Program-made: the position numbers and the translations under genes
DNA from: Verrucomicrobiota bacterium
Lineage (GTDB): Bacteria > Bacteroidota > Bacteroidia > Flavobacteriales_E > Vicingaceae
Reading direction: 5' to 3'
DNA length: 32,931 nucleotides
Assembly (NCBI GenBank): GCA_002713165.1
Contig: PAVT01000074.1
Span: forward strand, 1-32,931
Notes under the pieces: model-generated
Told to the model about the DNA's origin: nothing
Databases searched by the model: none
The model's input: the letters and a program-made list of their open reading frames with translations, nothing else
In this document: positions 23,234 to 32,821 of the stretch, piece after piece
Position numbering within the stretch: the stretch's first letter is position 1
Layout: every line of letters starts with the position of its first letter

Positions 23234-24172
23234 TTATTGAATTAAGCCTCTTCCGGACTTTTTTAACTGATTGTTATTTTTAAATTCTATTAAAAGTTTA
23301 TCAAGTACGCCATTGATAAACAACTTACTTTTTGGTGAACTGAATTGTTTTGCCAGTTCAATGTATTCATTCAAAGTTACCTTCACAGGAATTGATGGGA
23401 ATTGCAAAAACTCTGTGATGGCCATCTTCATCAAAATAACATCAAGTAATGCAATTCGTTCAACTTCCCAGTTTTTTGTTTTTTCTTCTATGAATCTAGT
23501 GTTATCTGCATCGTTCGCAATTGTTTTGCGATATAAATCTCTTACAAAAAGCACATCATCTTCATTGTCTTTGTATTGTGCTGGCAATTGCTTGTATAGT
23601 TCTTCAGATTTTATCTTATCAAAATAACGAATAGCCATATTAATGGCAAAATCGCAATCTTCAAAATCCCAATAAATACTCTGTTCTTGAAATTGAGTGT
23701 AAAGATCTTCGTTGTCAAGGATGTAACGCTGATAAAGCTGAATAATGAATTTACGATGATCTGCACCTTCATTGTTTATGTATTGGCTATAAAAATCACT
23801 TGTTTTAACCTTTCGCCATATTCTTTGCAAAAGTTCTTGATGTTGAACCCAACTTACCTGTTGATCATTCGCCTTCTTCTTCAGCAAATGGTTGCCCTCA
23901 AGTGCTTTCAAGACATATCCATCTATAAACTTAAGATTTGGTTCTATATCTTCTTTCGAAGGCAAAACCTTTCCCTTTGCCTCTTCCATTTGCAATTGAG
24001 CAATGTGAGCAATTTCTAGTGGCAACATTAGAAAATGTAAATACAGTTGATATACTCTGTCTATACTCAAGAAGAGGGCTTTTTCTCCCTTCACAATGTC
24101 GGCATCCTCAGACTGAAAATAGCCATAAAGTGCTTGAAATACTTTTACACGAAGTAGTCGTCTATTGAGCAT
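23234..24172 (-). CDS. nusB: Transcription antitermination factor NusB, long Bacteroidota form
   Basis: The 312-residue protein begins like NusB (MLNRRLLRVKVFQALYGYFQ). A large helical insertion follows, before the rest of the NusB fold appears in the C-terminal half. There the words WEVERIALLDVILMKMAITEF, VTLNEYIELAKQFSSPKSKLFINGVLDKL are typical. Escherichia coli NusB has 139 residues, so the inserted part roughly doubles the size, which is usual in this phylum. NusB binds boxA with S10 to support rRNA transcription. Its start follows directly on the leucine dehydrogenase stop, with no gap. Confidence 0.92.
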   Translation of the reverse strand: MLNRRLLRVKVFQALYGYFQSEDADIVKGEKALFLSIDRVYQLYLHFLMLPLEIAHIAQLQMEEAKGKVLPSKEDIEPNLKFIDGYVLKALEGNHLLKKKANDQQVSWVQHQELLQRIWRKVKTSDFYSQYINNEGADHRKFIIQLYQRYILDNEDLYTQFQEQSIYWDFEDCDFAINMAIRYFDKIKSEELYKQLPAQYKDNEDDVLFVRDLYRKTIANDADNTRFIEEKTKNWEVERIALLDVILMKMAITEFLQFPSIPVKVTLNEYIELAKQFSSPKSKLFINGVLDKLLIEFKNNNQLKKSGRGLIQ

Positions 24173-25282
24173 TTAACTCCGTGTTTTCAATTGAGCAATC
24201 GACTCTATACGGCTTTTTGCAACATGTAAAGCAGCCATATGAGGCGTGGTGTTCTGTTCATCTGCTGTTTGGAAGGTTCTCAAAGTTGTATCATAAATGC
24301 CTTCTGTAAGCTCTATTGCTCTCTTTTCAGAAATTCCTTCCACCTCTCGGTAAACATTTATTAAGCCACCTGCATTTATCAAAAAGTCAGGAGCATAAAG
24401 AATGCCTTTTTGCTTTAACATCTCTCCATGCTTTGACTCATCTAATAGTTGATTGTTCGCTGCTCCTGCAATCAAACTACATTTCAATCGATCGATGGTA
24501 TCGTCGTTTAAAGTAGCCCCCAAAGCGCAGGGAGCATAGATGTCCATATCCAAGTCAAAGATCACATCACTGTTTTCAACATTTTGTGCACTGTATTTTT
24601 TAGCAACCTGCTCTAATCTGCTTAAGTTGATATCAGACACCATTACTTTGGCTCCTTCCTTGGTAAGATGTTTGACCAATGTTTCTCCGACATGTCCAAC
24701 ACCTTGAACCAGGATCTTCTTGCCTTCTAAACTATCAGACCCATATTGTTTCTTTGCTGCGGCTTTCATTCCCATAAACACACCATATGCAGTAACAGGT
24801 GATGGATCTCCGCTGCCACCCAAAGATTCTGGCAAGCCAGATACGTGGTGGGTTTCCATATTGACATATTCCATGTCCTTAGGACTAATGCCTACATCTT
24901 CAGCAGTGATGTATTTACCACCTAAGCCATTCACAAATTTCCCAAACCTCCTAAATAGGGCCTCAGATTTCTGAGTGTACGAATCCCCAATGATAACAGC
25001 TTTACCACCACCTAAATTCAAACCACTTATTGAAGCTTTGAAGGTCATCCCTCTTGACAATCTGAGCACATCATTGAGTGCTTCTGCTTCTGTACTATAG
25101 TTCCACATTCGAGTACCTCCTAGTGCTGGACCCAAAGTGGTATTGTGAATAGCAATGATGGCCTTTAAACCACTTGCTTTATCTTGACAGAAAACAATCT
25201 GCTCGTGATCGTTGTTCTGCATCTCTGTTATAACTGTATTTTTTTTAACCGCAGTTTCCTCTATGATTTGTACCTCTTCCAT
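24173..25282 (-). CDS. Leucine dehydrogenase-type Glu/Leu/Phe/Val dehydrogenase
   Basis: The 369-residue protein has TLGPALGGTRMW, the substrate lysine region FKASISGLNLGGGKAVIIGD (K82 and K94, twelve apart as in leucine dehydrogenase), and TAEDVGISPKDM. The NAD site VQGVGHVGETLV and AGAANNQL complete the pattern. It removes the amino group of branched-chain amino acids, giving keto acids for branched fatty acids, which are abundant in Bacteroidota. The first gene of the seven-gene operon; no clear promoter is visible in the 119 bases shared with the divergent ABC gene. Confidence 0.92.
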   Translation of the reverse strand: MEEVQIIEETAVKKNTVITEMQNNDHEQIVFCQDKASGLKAIIAIHNTTLGPALGGTRMWNYSTEAEALNDVLRLSRGMTFKASISGLNLGGGKAVIIGDSYTQKSEALFRRFGKFVNGLGGKYITAEDVGISPKDMEYVNMETHHVSGLPESLGGSGDPSPVTAYGVFMGMKAAAKKQYGSDSLEGKKILVQGVGHVGETLVKHLTKEGAKVMVSDINLSRLEQVAKKYSAQNVENSDVIFDLDMDIYAPCALGATLNDDTIDRLKCSLIAGAANNQLLDESKHGEMLKQKGILYAPDFLINAGGLINVYREVEGISEKRAIELTEGIYDTTLRTFQTADEQNTTPHMAALHVAKSRIESIAQLKTRS

Positions 25283-25318
25283 GCGAATATTTTCTTAATT
25301 GAAGCGAAATGTTTATCC

Positions 25319-25326
25319 TACTTTTG
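25319..25326 (+). promoter_or_regulatory. -7 element (TACTTTTG) for the ABC exporter
   Basis: This exact TAnnTTTG match lies about 75 bases before ATG 25402. ATTG (25298-25301) is 17 bases upstream and could be the -33 element. A small inverted repeat GAGCA/TGCTC follows at about 25329-25342, in the leader. Confidence 0.5.
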
Positions 25327-25401
25327 TTGAGCATTGTTGCTCCTCAAAAAAGGGATGCGAAGATAAGTAAAAAACAAACGAGCTAAGCCCTTCAATTAGG
25401 C

Positions 25402-27231
25402 ATGAAATCCCTAAAATACCTTAATAAATATCTTTGGAAATACCGACTTCGATTGATCGTAGGAATACTGTTTGTAGCTGTTTCGAATGTCTTTTCAATA
25501 TTCCCTGCACAAATAATCCGCGAAGCCTTTGATGCGGTTGCTCAGTCTGAAGAATTGAGCACAATCACGGATAGTTTTGATCAATCAACTACAAACGACG
25601 GGCTAAGTTTTATTGCTTCTCTTGCTGAGGGTATGGACTTAACACAAACCATTTTATTGTTTGCTGCTCTCATCTTTTTGATGGCATTGATGAAAGGAAT
25701 ATTCACCTTTCTCACCCGTCAAACCCTAATCATCATGTCAAGGTTAATCGAATATGATTTGAAGAATGAAATCTATGCGCATTATCAAGATTTGAATATG
25801 GCATTTTACAAACGCAACAATACCGGAGACATCATGAATAGGATCAGTGAAGATGTCAGCAGAGTGCGCATGTATTTGGGACCCGGAATCATGTACACCA
25901 TCAATTTGATTGCGCTCTTCATAATGGTTGTGAGTGTTATGCTAAGTATTGATGTAGAACTTACTTTGTATGCATTGTCCCCCTTGCCAATTCTATCCAT
26001 ATTAATTTACATAGTTAGCAGCAGAATCAACAAGAAAAGTGAGGTTGTTCAAGAACAATTGTCAAAACTCTCAACTTTTTCACAAGAAAGTTTCTCAGGA
26101 ATTCGCATTATTAAATCCTTTGTGAAAGAGAAATATATGTTCAGAGAGTTGGACAAGGAAGCGGAAGACTATAAATTCAAAAATTTGGATTTAGTAAAAC
26201 TAGAGGCCTTTTTCTTTCCAATCATGATGCTATTGATTGGACTGAGTACAATTCTCACTGTGTATATCGGCGCAATGAAAACCATTTCAGGAGATATTTC
26301 AGCTGGAAATATTGCTGAATTCATAATTTATGTAAATATGTTGACCTGGCCGGTCACTGCTTTGGGATGGGTGACTTCATTGGTTCAGCGAGCTGCAGCT
26401 TCACAAAAAAGAATCAATGAGTTTTTAGAGACAAAAAGTGAAATTAAGAATCCAACGGAGGATGCCTTAGACATTCAAGGAAAAATTGCTTTCAAAAACG
26501 TATCATTTGTATACCCTGATACAGGAACTAAGGCCCTCAATAATGTTTCCTTTGAAGTAAAAGCAGGAGAAACACTCGCCATAATTGGCAAAACAGGTTC
26601 GGGGAAATCCACCATTGCAGATCTTATATGTAGACTATATGATCCAAATGAAGGAGAAGTACTCATGGATGAAAAGGCACTCGATCAGTTAAACTTAAAT
26701 GCGTTGAGAAGCGAGATCGGCTATGTCCCTCAAGAAGTGTTTTTATTTTCAGACAACATTGAAAACAATATCTCTTTTGGAATAAATGCACGAGAAGTTG
26801 ATTCTTCTCGCATCGAAAAGGCCGCACAAATGGCAGTGATCCACAAAAACATCGTTCAATTTCCTGAAAAATACAACACCGAATTGGGCGAAAGAGGCAT
26901 TACCTTGTCAGGAGGCCAAAAACAACGCATCTCCATTGCAAGGGCCTTAATTGATTCACCTAAAATTTTGATTTTAGACGATTGTTTATCGGCAGTAGAT
27001 ACGGAAACAGAAGAACTCATCTTAAACAATTTAAAAGACTTTATAGCCGACAAAACTGCCATAATTATCAGTCATAGAATTTCCTCGATTAAACATGCTG
27101 ATCAAATTATTGTCTTGAATGAAGGTAAGATCATCGAGCGTGGTACGCATCAAGAATTATTGTCCTTAAAACAATCGTACTATGAGACCTATCAAAAACA
27201 ATTGCTCGAGGAAGAGGCCTCTGTAGCTTAG
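25402..27231 (+). CDS. ABC exporter half-transporter (fused membrane and ATPase domains)
   Basis: The 609-residue protein has six membrane helices in roughly residues 17-320 and a nucleotide-binding domain after about 360. Walker A is GKTGSGKST (near 396), the Q-loop word is YVPQEVFLFS, and the signature LSGGQKQRISIARAL starts near 501. Walker B is ILILDDCLSAVD, so the residue after the Walker B aspartate is Asp rather than the usual catalytic Glu. The H-loop is IISHR. This is the lipid/multidrug (MsbA/BmrA/MdlA-like) class of exporter. The D-for-E change is seen in one half of heterodimeric exporters, but no partner gene is adjacent. Substrate unknown. Confidence 0.93.
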   Translation: MKSLKYLNKYLWKYRLRLIVGILFVAVSNVFSIFPAQIIREAFDAVAQSEELSTITDSFDQSTTNDGLSFIASLAEGMDLTQTILLFAALIFLMALMKGIFTFLTRQTLIIMSRLIEYDLKNEIYAHYQDLNMAFYKRNNTGDIMNRISEDVSRVRMYLGPGIMYTINLIALFIMVVSVMLSIDVELTLYALSPLPILSILIYIVSSRINKKSEVVQEQLSKLSTFSQESFSGIRIIKSFVKEKYMFRELDKEAEDYKFKNLDLVKLEAFFFPIMMLLIGLSTILTVYIGAMKTISGDISAGNIAEFIIYVNMLTWPVTALGWVTSLVQRAAASQKRINEFLETKSEIKNPTEDALDIQGKIAFKNVSFVYPDTGTKALNNVSFEVKAGETLAIIGKTGSGKSTIADLICRLYDPNEGEVLMDEKALDQLNLNALRSEIGYVPQEVFLFSDNIENNISFGINAREVDSSRIEKAAQMAVIHKNIVQFPEKYNTELGERGITLSGGQKQRISIARALIDSPKILILDDCLSAVDTETEELILNNLKDFIADKTAIIISHRISSIKHADQIIVLNEGKIIERGTHQELLSLKQSYYETYQKQLLEEEASVA

Positions 27232-27258
27232 TCCTGTAAATTCAAAAGTATTTTTAGT

Positions 27259-27266
27259 TAGATTTG
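27259..27266 (+). promoter_or_regulatory. -7 element (TAGATTTG) for the DUF3276 gene
   Basis: This exact TAnnTTTG match is 52 bases before ATG 27319, in an 87-base gap with no other feature. The -33 element is not clear. Confidence 0.4.
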
Positions 27267-27318
27267 TTCTATAACAAACAAATACACACAATTATTGACC
27301 CTATAACCTTATTCACTG

Positions 27319-27744
27319 ATGGAGGAAAATGAGAACGATGGTTCAAACAGAAGAGCTGATGATATTTACTCAAAATCATTAAGAGCAGGAAACAGAACCT
27401 ATTTTTTTGACGTAAAATCTACTAAATCAGGAGATTTATACCTTACAGTCACAGAGAGTAAAAGACGATTCAACAATGACAATGGAAAATTCTTTTACGA
27501 AAAACATAAGTTGTTTTTGTACCCTGAGGATTTTGCTGATTTTACAGAAAATTTAAACCATACACTCGATAAAATTTCAGAATTGAATGGAGGAAAGGAA
27601 ATTGTAAGTCGTGCAGAATTAGAAGCACAAAGAGAGCAAAGCAAGGAGGAAGATACTCCTAATGTTGCTGATAACGGAGAAAGTAAAAATGAATTCTCAG
27701 ACGTAAGTTTTGAAGACTTAGGTAAAGAAGATTCTACCACTTAA
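27319..27744 (+). CDS. DUF3276 (PUR-alpha-like) nucleic-acid-binding protein
   Basis: The 141-residue protein has the DUF3276 core at about residues 15-95: DIYSKSLRAGNRTYFFDVK, LYLTVTESKRRF and KHKLFLYPEDFADFTENLN. These proteins are the bacterial counterparts of the PUR repeat and bind single-stranded DNA or RNA, as shown for Borrelia BpuR. The remainder is an acidic, probably disordered tail (E/D/S-rich). Its target in Bacteroidota is not known. It has its own promoter match and ends one base before the convergent hutH gene. Confidence 0.88.
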   Translation: MEENENDGSNRRADDIYSKSLRAGNRTYFFDVKSTKSGDLYLTVTESKRRFNNDNGKFFYEKHKLFLYPEDFADFTENLNHTLDKISELNGGKEIVSRAELEAQREQSKEEDTPNVADNGESKNEFSDVSFEDLGKEDSTT

Positions 27745-27745
27745 A

Positions 27746-29245
27746 TTACAACTTTCTTAGTTCCATAGATTTTATGAAATCAATGCTCTTGCTAAAAAGC
27801 GGTTGCATGATCATGTCGGTATCAACGAAGGGAACAATTTGTCTATACTCTGATTTTAAAGCCTCTATGGAAGTTGAAGATGCTTTATCCCTAAAATCAA
27901 GGGCTTGACAAGCAGTCAACCATTCAATGGACAGCACCTTTTCTAAATTTTCTAATACTCTGAAAAGCTTAGTAGCAGCATTTGCGCCCATACTTACATG
28001 ATCTTCTTGCCCATTTGATGAATCGATGGTATCTACAGAAGCAGGTGTCGCCAATTGCTTGTTTTGACTTACGATGGAAGCGGCAGCATATTGAACGATC
28101 ATAAATCCCGAGTTGAGTCCGGGATTGTTTACTAAAAATGGAGGTAAACCTCTTTTCCCTCCCAATAATTTATAAACTCTTCTTTCAGAAATAGAAGCTA
28201 TTTCCGCTGTGGAAATGGCTAAAAAATCAAGTACCAAAGCCAAAGGTTGTCCATGAAAATTACCAGCTGATATTACCATCTCTTCTTTCTCAAAAATTGT
28301 TGGATTGTCTGTGACAGCGTTAATTTCTATCTCAACCACGCCTCTTGCATAGTCAATGGTGTCTTTAGTCGCGCCATGAACCTGCGGAATACAGCGAAGG
28401 CAGTAAGGATCTTGAACAGTCGTTTTCTTTTGTCGAGCAATTTCAGAATCATGCAAATGATTCAATATTTGAGCAGCAGTCTCTTTTTGGCCCTTGTGAG
28501 GTCTAACCTCATGAACGAGTGGATGAAAGGGACTCAAGCTTCCATCATATGCATCAATTGATGCTGCTGCAATGAGGTCTGCCCAATGTGTAAGTCTATC
28601 CAATTCTAAAAGAATAAAAGTGGCGTAGGCACTCATAAATTGCGTTCCATTAAGCAAAGCTAAGCCCTCTTTGGAAGCCAATTCAATGGGTTTCCATCCA
28701 TGCTGTTTGTTGATCTCCGAACTTGGCATTCGCCTACCTTCAAAATTGACTTCCCCCTCGCCTAATAAGGGCAGTGCCAGATGTGCCAAAGGTGCTAAAT
28801 CACCTGAAGCTCCTAAGCTCCCCTCTTTGTAAACGACTGGAGTGACATTCGCATTATAAAACGCAATTAATCGCTCTACAGTGTCGAGTTTAACACCGGA
28901 ATGCCCTTGAGACAATCCTTGTATTTTTAACAACAACATCAATTTTACAATTTCATTTGGCACCTCTTCTCCCAAGCCACAAGCATGTGAACGAACAAGG
29001 TTGACTTGCAGTTGTCGCAAATCTTGTGATGAAATTTCAGTATCACACAAACTGCCAAAACCTGTATTGATTCCATATATTGGATCTACTGATTGCTCAA
29101 TTTTGGTATCTAGATATGCTCGACAACTCTCAATTTTTGCACTGCTTTCATCACTTAACATCAATTTTTTGTTCTCACTAAGAATTGATTGTATTTGACT
29201 TAAGCTAAGAAATTCAGCACCGATGGAATGGAAGACAACACTCAT
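27746..29245 (-). CDS. hutH: Histidine ammonia-lyase
   Basis: The 499-residue protein has all key residues: Y57 (YGINTGFG), H87 (VRSHACG), the MIO-forming A146-S147-G148 ([13 protein letters not shown]), N200, R285 and the histidine-specific E414 ([11 protein letters not shown]). Q-E-D at this place marks histidine rather than tyrosine or phenylalanine ammonia-lyases. It converts L-histidine to urocanate and ammonia, the first step of histidine breakdown. hutU, hutI and hutG are not in the window. Its ATG overlaps the hisS stop by four bases, so it is translationally coupled to histidyl-tRNA synthetase. Confidence 0.96.
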   Translation of the reverse strand: MSVVFHSIGAEFLSLSQIQSILSENKKLMLSDESSAKIESCRAYLDTKIEQSVDPIYGINTGFGSLCDTEISSQDLRQLQVNLVRSHACGLGEEVPNEIVKLMLLLKIQGLSQGHSGVKLDTVERLIAFYNANVTPVVYKEGSLGASGDLAPLAHLALPLLGEGEVNFEGRRMPSSEINKQHGWKPIELASKEGLALLNGTQFMSAYATFILLELDRLTHWADLIAAASIDAYDGSLSPFHPLVHEVRPHKGQKETAAQILNHLHDSEIARQKKTTVQDPYCLRCIPQVHGATKDTIDYARGVVEIEINAVTDNPTIFEKEEMVISAGNFHGQPLALVLDFLAISTAEIASISERRVYKLLGGKRGLPPFLVNNPGLNSGFMIVQYAAASIVSQNKQLATPASVDTIDSSNGQEDHVSMGANAATKLFRVLENLEKVLSIEWLTACQALDFRDKASSTSIEALKSEYRQIVPFVDTDMIMQPLFSKSIDFIKSMELRKL

Positions 29246-30612
29246 GATTCTATTCGTTTAAGGATGGAGAGAAAATCTAATTTTTCTTGCTTCCCTGTTT
29301 GCATTTCTTTGAAGCTCAGCAAACCACTACTCATCTCTTCTTCGCCTACCATTACAACATACGGTATATTTTTTTGATCGGCATACTTCAGTTGCTTTTT
29401 GAGCTTCGCAGTTTCAGGAAATAGTTCAGACCTTATCCCAGCTGCTCTTGCTTTATGCAACAGCGAAATGCAATAACTTTCTTCTTTCTCGCCGAAATTG
29501 ACGAAAAGTAGTTGAGTGCTTTGAGACAGTGAAGCAGGAAATAGATTAAGTTGTTCCATCACATCATAAATTCGGTCTGCACCAAATGAGATCCCCACGC
29601 CAGACATGTTCTTTAATCCAAATATGCCTGTCAAATCTGCATAACGGCCACCTCCACAAATACTGCCCATTTTTACCTCATTTGTGATAACTTCAAATAT
29701 GGCGCCAGTATAATAATCTAAGCCACGCGCCAAGGTAACATCAATGTTTATTTCAGCATTGTCTAATCCACACCTTTCTACTGCGTTTAAAATTGATTTC
29801 AGTTCTCCGATGCCCTCTTGTCCAATTTCAGAATTTCTTAAGAAATCAGATAACTGATAAATCACCTCTTCATTGGATCCCTTCAATTCAAACAAGGGCT
29901 GAATCTGTTGAATTTCATTATTTGAAAGCCCTTTCTGACTCAATTCTTCATTTACTTTTCCCTTGCCGATTTTTTCTAGTTTATCCATGGCTACAGTGAT
30001 GTCCACGATCTTGTCCGTTCGGCCAATGACCTCGGCAATTCCTGACAATACCTTGCGATTGTTTATCTGTATGCTAAACTTTTTAAGCCCTAATCCGCTT
30101 AAAACATCGTCAAATATTTTTATCAACTCAACTTCATTGATCAAGGCTTCTGATCCAATAATGTCAGCATCACATTGATAAAACTCTCGATACCTTCCCT
30201 TTTGAGGACGATCTGCCCGCCATACAGGTTGAATTTGATATCTTTTGAAAGGAAAAGTAATTTCGTTTTGATGCTGTACGACATAGCGTGCAAATGGTAC
30301 TGTCAAATCATATCTTAGTGCTTTATCTGATAGTTTTACAGCCAGTTCAGATAAATTACGATCAATCAACTCCTGGTCAACAATCCGTTTTAAAAAATCT
30401 CCAGAATTCAATACACTGAATATTAATCGATCTCCCTCCTCACCATATTTACCAGTAAGGGTCTCACGCAACTCCATCGCGGGAGTTTCGATTTGCTCGA
30501 AACCGTAAAGTTCAAAATACTTTCGAATCGTATTGAAAATATAATTTCGCTTGGCCATGATTTCAGGAGAGAAATCACGCATCCCCTTAGGAGTTCTTAC
30601 AGTTCCGCCCAT
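29242..30612 (-). CDS. hisS: Histidyl-tRNA synthetase
   Basis: The 456-residue class II synthetase has [12 protein letters not shown] at the start, motif 2 regions [16 protein letters not shown] and [15 protein letters not shown], and the histidine-binding [16 protein letters not shown]-terminal anticodon domain contains [11 protein letters not shown] and [18 protein letters not shown]. It charges tRNA-His. It starts two bases after the ettA stop, and it overlaps hutH, so it is the middle gene of ettA-hisS-hutH. No T-box or attenuator is expected, since the gene is internal to the operon. Confidence 0.97.
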   Translation of the reverse strand: MGGTVRTPKGMRDFSPEIMAKRNYIFNTIRKYFELYGFEQIETPAMELRETLTGKYGEEGDRLIFSVLNSGDFLKRIVDQELIDRNLSELAVKLSDKALRYDLTVPFARYVVQHQNEITFPFKRYQIQPVWRADRPQKGRYREFYQCDADIIGSEALINEVELIKIFDDVLSGLGLKKFSIQINNRKVLSGIAEVIGRTDKIVDITVAMDKLEKIGKGKVNEELSQKGLSNNEIQQIQPLFELKGSNEEVIYQLSDFLRNSEIGQEGIGELKSILNAVERCGLDNAEINIDVTLARGLDYYTGAIFEVITNEVKMGSICGGGRYADLTGIFGLKNMSGVGISFGADRIYDVMEQLNLFPASLSQSTQLLFVNFGEKEESYCISLLHKARAAGIRSELFPETAKLKKQLKYADQKNIPYVVMVGEEEMSSGLLSFKEMQTGKQEKLDFLSILKRIES

Positions 30613-30614
30613 AA

Positions 30615-32297
30615 TTATTTCATCAATTTCCTATACTTGAATTTTGTGGGCTGATCACCAAGCCTTTTCTTTCTATTCTCCTCATATTCAGAGAATCCTC
30701 CCTCAAAGAAATACACTTTCGCATCACCTTCAAACGCTAAAATATGTGTACAAATTCTGTCCAAAAACCAACGGTCATGAGAAATGACAACTGCACAACC
30801 CGCAAAATTTTCGATGCCTTCTTCTAATGCTCTTAATGTATTGACATCTATGTCATTGGTTGGCTCATCCAATAGCAGCACATTGGCTTCGGTCTTGAGG
30901 GTCATGGCCAAATGTAAACGATTACGTTCTCCACCAGAAAGCACTCCAACTTTTTTATTTTGATCTCCACCGTTAAAATTAAATCTTGACAAATATGCCC
31001 GAGAATTGATGATCTTGCCCCCAATTTCTATTTGCTCTTGATCGTTTGAAACTACCTGATAAACCGTTTTTTCAGGATCCATGGATTTGTGAGTCTGATC
31101 AACATAACCAATTTCTACAGTTTCTCCCACGATAAAATCACCAGAATTGGCCTGTTCCTCACCCATAATCATACGAAAGAGGGTGGTTTTTCCAACACCG
31201 TTTGGTCCGATTACTCCCACTATTCCTGCAGGTGGCAATTTGAATTTTAAATCTTCAATTAAAATACGATCGTCGAATGACTTGTTCACTCCTTTCGCTT
31301 CAATCACTTCATTTCCTAATCTTGGGCCTGATGGTATAGGAATTTCAAGTTGTTGTATTTGTTCTTTGCCACTTTCATTTAAAAGCTTTTCATAATTGTT
31401 CAGTCTTGCTTTTGAACGACTTCTTTTGGCTTTGGGGTTCATCCTCGACCATTCCAATTCTTTTTCCAAATTTTTTCGGCGCTTACTCTCATGTTTCTCC
31501 TCCTGTTTAAGTCGTTTAGATTTTTGATCAAGCCAAGAAGTGTAATTTCCCTTAAAAGGTATTCCTTCTCCCCTATCTAATTCCAAAATCCAACCTGCTA
31601 CATTGTCCAAAAAGTATCTATCGTGTGTTACGGCAATGACCGTTCCTTTGTATTGTTGCAGGTGCTGTTCTAACCAAAACACAGATTCCGCATCCAGGTG
31701 GTTCGTAGGTTCATCGAGCAGTAAAATGTCTGGTTCCTTAAGCAATAATCTGCACAAGGCAACTCTGCGACGTTCTCCACCTGAGAGATTCGCAATTTTT
31801 GCTTCTGCATCGGGACAACGCAATGCATCCATTGCCCTGTTTAGTTTAGTGTCTAATTCCCAAGCATCTAAAGCATCTATCTTCTCCTGCAATTTCGCTT
31901 GTTCATTCATTAATTGCTCCATTTTGGTACCATCTGCCAACACATCAGGATCAGCAAACTTTTCGTTGACCTCTTCATATGCTTTCAATACAGCAACTGT
32001 CTCAGACGCTCCTTCCTCAACTATTTCTCGGACAGTTTTAGCCTCATCCAGCTGCGGTTCTTGAGGCAACATGCCCACAGTATATCCATCCGAAAACACC
32101 ACATCACCCTGGTAGGATTGCTCCTCACCAGCGATAATGCGCAACAGGGTCGATTTCCCTGAACCATTTAAACCAATGATACCAATTTTTGCTCCATAAT
32201 AAAATGAAAGGTAGATGTCTTTAAGTATCGCCTTGCCTGAGGGCAGGGTTTTAGTAACATTTACCATAGAAAAAATTACTTTCTTATCGTCTGACAT
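30615..32297 (-). CDS. ettA: Energy-dependent translational throttle protein EttA (ABC-F)
   Basis: The 560-residue protein has two ATPase domains joined by a charged helical linker. Domain 1: [10 protein letters not shown], then [17 protein letters not shown] and [15 protein letters not shown]. Linker: about 240-320 with many K, R and E. Domain 2: [27 protein letters not shown] and [13 protein letters not shown]. EttA has this two-domain, no-membrane layout and an arm that contacts the L1 stalk at the ribosomal E site, where it couples translation to the ATP/ADP ratio. The overall match is close to EttA rather than to Uup or YheS. First gene of the ettA-hisS-hutH operon. Confidence 0.94.
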   Translation of the reverse strand: MSDDKKVIFSMVNVTKTLPSGKAILKDIYLSFYYGAKIGIIGLNGSGKSTLLRIIAGEEQSYQGDVVFSDGYTVGMLPQEPQLDEAKTVREIVEEGASETVAVLKAYEEVNEKFADPDVLADGTKMEQLMNEQAKLQEKIDALDAWELDTKLNRAMDALRCPDAEAKIANLSGGERRRVALCRLLLKEPDILLLDEPTNHLDAESVFWLEQHLQQYKGTVIAVTHDRYFLDNVAGWILELDRGEGIPFKGNYTSWLDQKSKRLKQEEKHESKRRKNLEKELEWSRMNPKAKRSRSKARLNNYEKLLNESGKEQIQQLEIPIPSGPRLGNEVIEAKGVNKSFDDRILIEDLKFKLPPAGIVGVIGPNGVGKTTLFRMIMGEEQANSGDFIVGETVEIGYVDQTHKSMDPEKTVYQVVSNDQEQIEIGGKIINSRAYLSRFNFNGGDQNKKVGVLSGGERNRLHLAMTLKTEANVLLLDEPTNDIDVNTLRALEEGIENFAGCAVVISHDRWFLDRICTHILAFEGDAKVYFFEGGFSEYEENRKKRLGDQPTKFKYRKLMK

Positions 32298-32335
32298 TCT
32301 TTTCGTTTAATTTTTGACAAATTTGTGCAATTATA
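32298..32335. promoter_or_regulatory. Compact divergent promoter region between ettA and the rimK locus
   Basis: Only 38 bases separate the two start codons. CAAATTTG (32318-32325) matches the -7 consensus at seven of eight positions for the plus strand. On the minus strand TATAATTG (32328-32335) does the same for ettA. The perfect 10-base palindrome ACAAATTTGT (32317-32326) sits in the middle and could be an operator. Confidence 0.3.
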
Positions 32336-32821
32336 ATGGTTCAGCATAAAGAAGAACAAGATATTGTTAAGTTAAGTCAATTGCAAAAAAAGAAGTTGCC
32401 CAAAATCGTATTGGGTCGTTATGAGTCCGTGAGCTTCCCTGAATTGAACATATCTTCAATTGAAGCTAAAATAGATACTGGTGCTTATTCTAGCGCAATA
32501 CATGCACATAAGATTTGGACAGAAAATATTGATGGTCATGAAATTCTAAAATTCGACCTTCTTGATCCAAGCATCAAAGGGTATATACCACAAATCATTG
32601 AAAGCAGCAATTTTAAACGAAAAAGAGTAAGAAGCAGTAATGGAAGGTTAGAAGAGCGCTTTGTTATAAAAACCATCTTGTTGATTGGTGGAAAAAAAAG
32701 AATAACAGATTTAAGTTTGACCAACAGAAAGAAAATGAAATTTCCTGTGCTTATAGGCAGAAAGCTTTTAGGAAAGGGCTTCCTTGTTGATGTTTCGATA
32801 AATAACATAAAAAAACAATGA
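32336..32821 (+). CDS. RimK-associated ATP-dependent zinc protease family protein
   Basis: The 161-residue protein has the PF05618 pattern with the retropepsin-like word [12 protein letters not shown] (D47-T48-G49-A50). Later [14 protein letters not shown] and [16 protein letters not shown] are typical of this family. These small proteins are found beside rimK and have been proposed to trim poly-glutamate from modified targets; the activity here is inference. TGA 32819-32821 overlaps the rimK ATG at 32818 (ATGA), so the two are translationally coupled. There is no signal peptide. Confidence 0.9.
   Translation: MVQHKEEQDIVKLSQLQKKKLPKIVLGRYESVSFPELNISSIEAKIDTGAYSSAIHAHKIWTENIDGHEILKFDLLDPSIKGYIPQIIESSNFKRKRVRSSNGRLEERFVIKTILLIGGKKRITDLSLTNRKKMKFPVLIGRKLLGKGFLVDVSINNIKKQ

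Noticed and set aside
29242-29250. Histidine-rich leader peptide or attenuator controlling hutH
   Set aside because: hutH begins inside hisS with no intergenic space; no leader can be fitted.
31603-32064. Plus-strand open frame of 153 codons inside ettA
   Set aside because: It is fully antisense to a strongly conserved ABC-F domain and codes for no recognisable domain.
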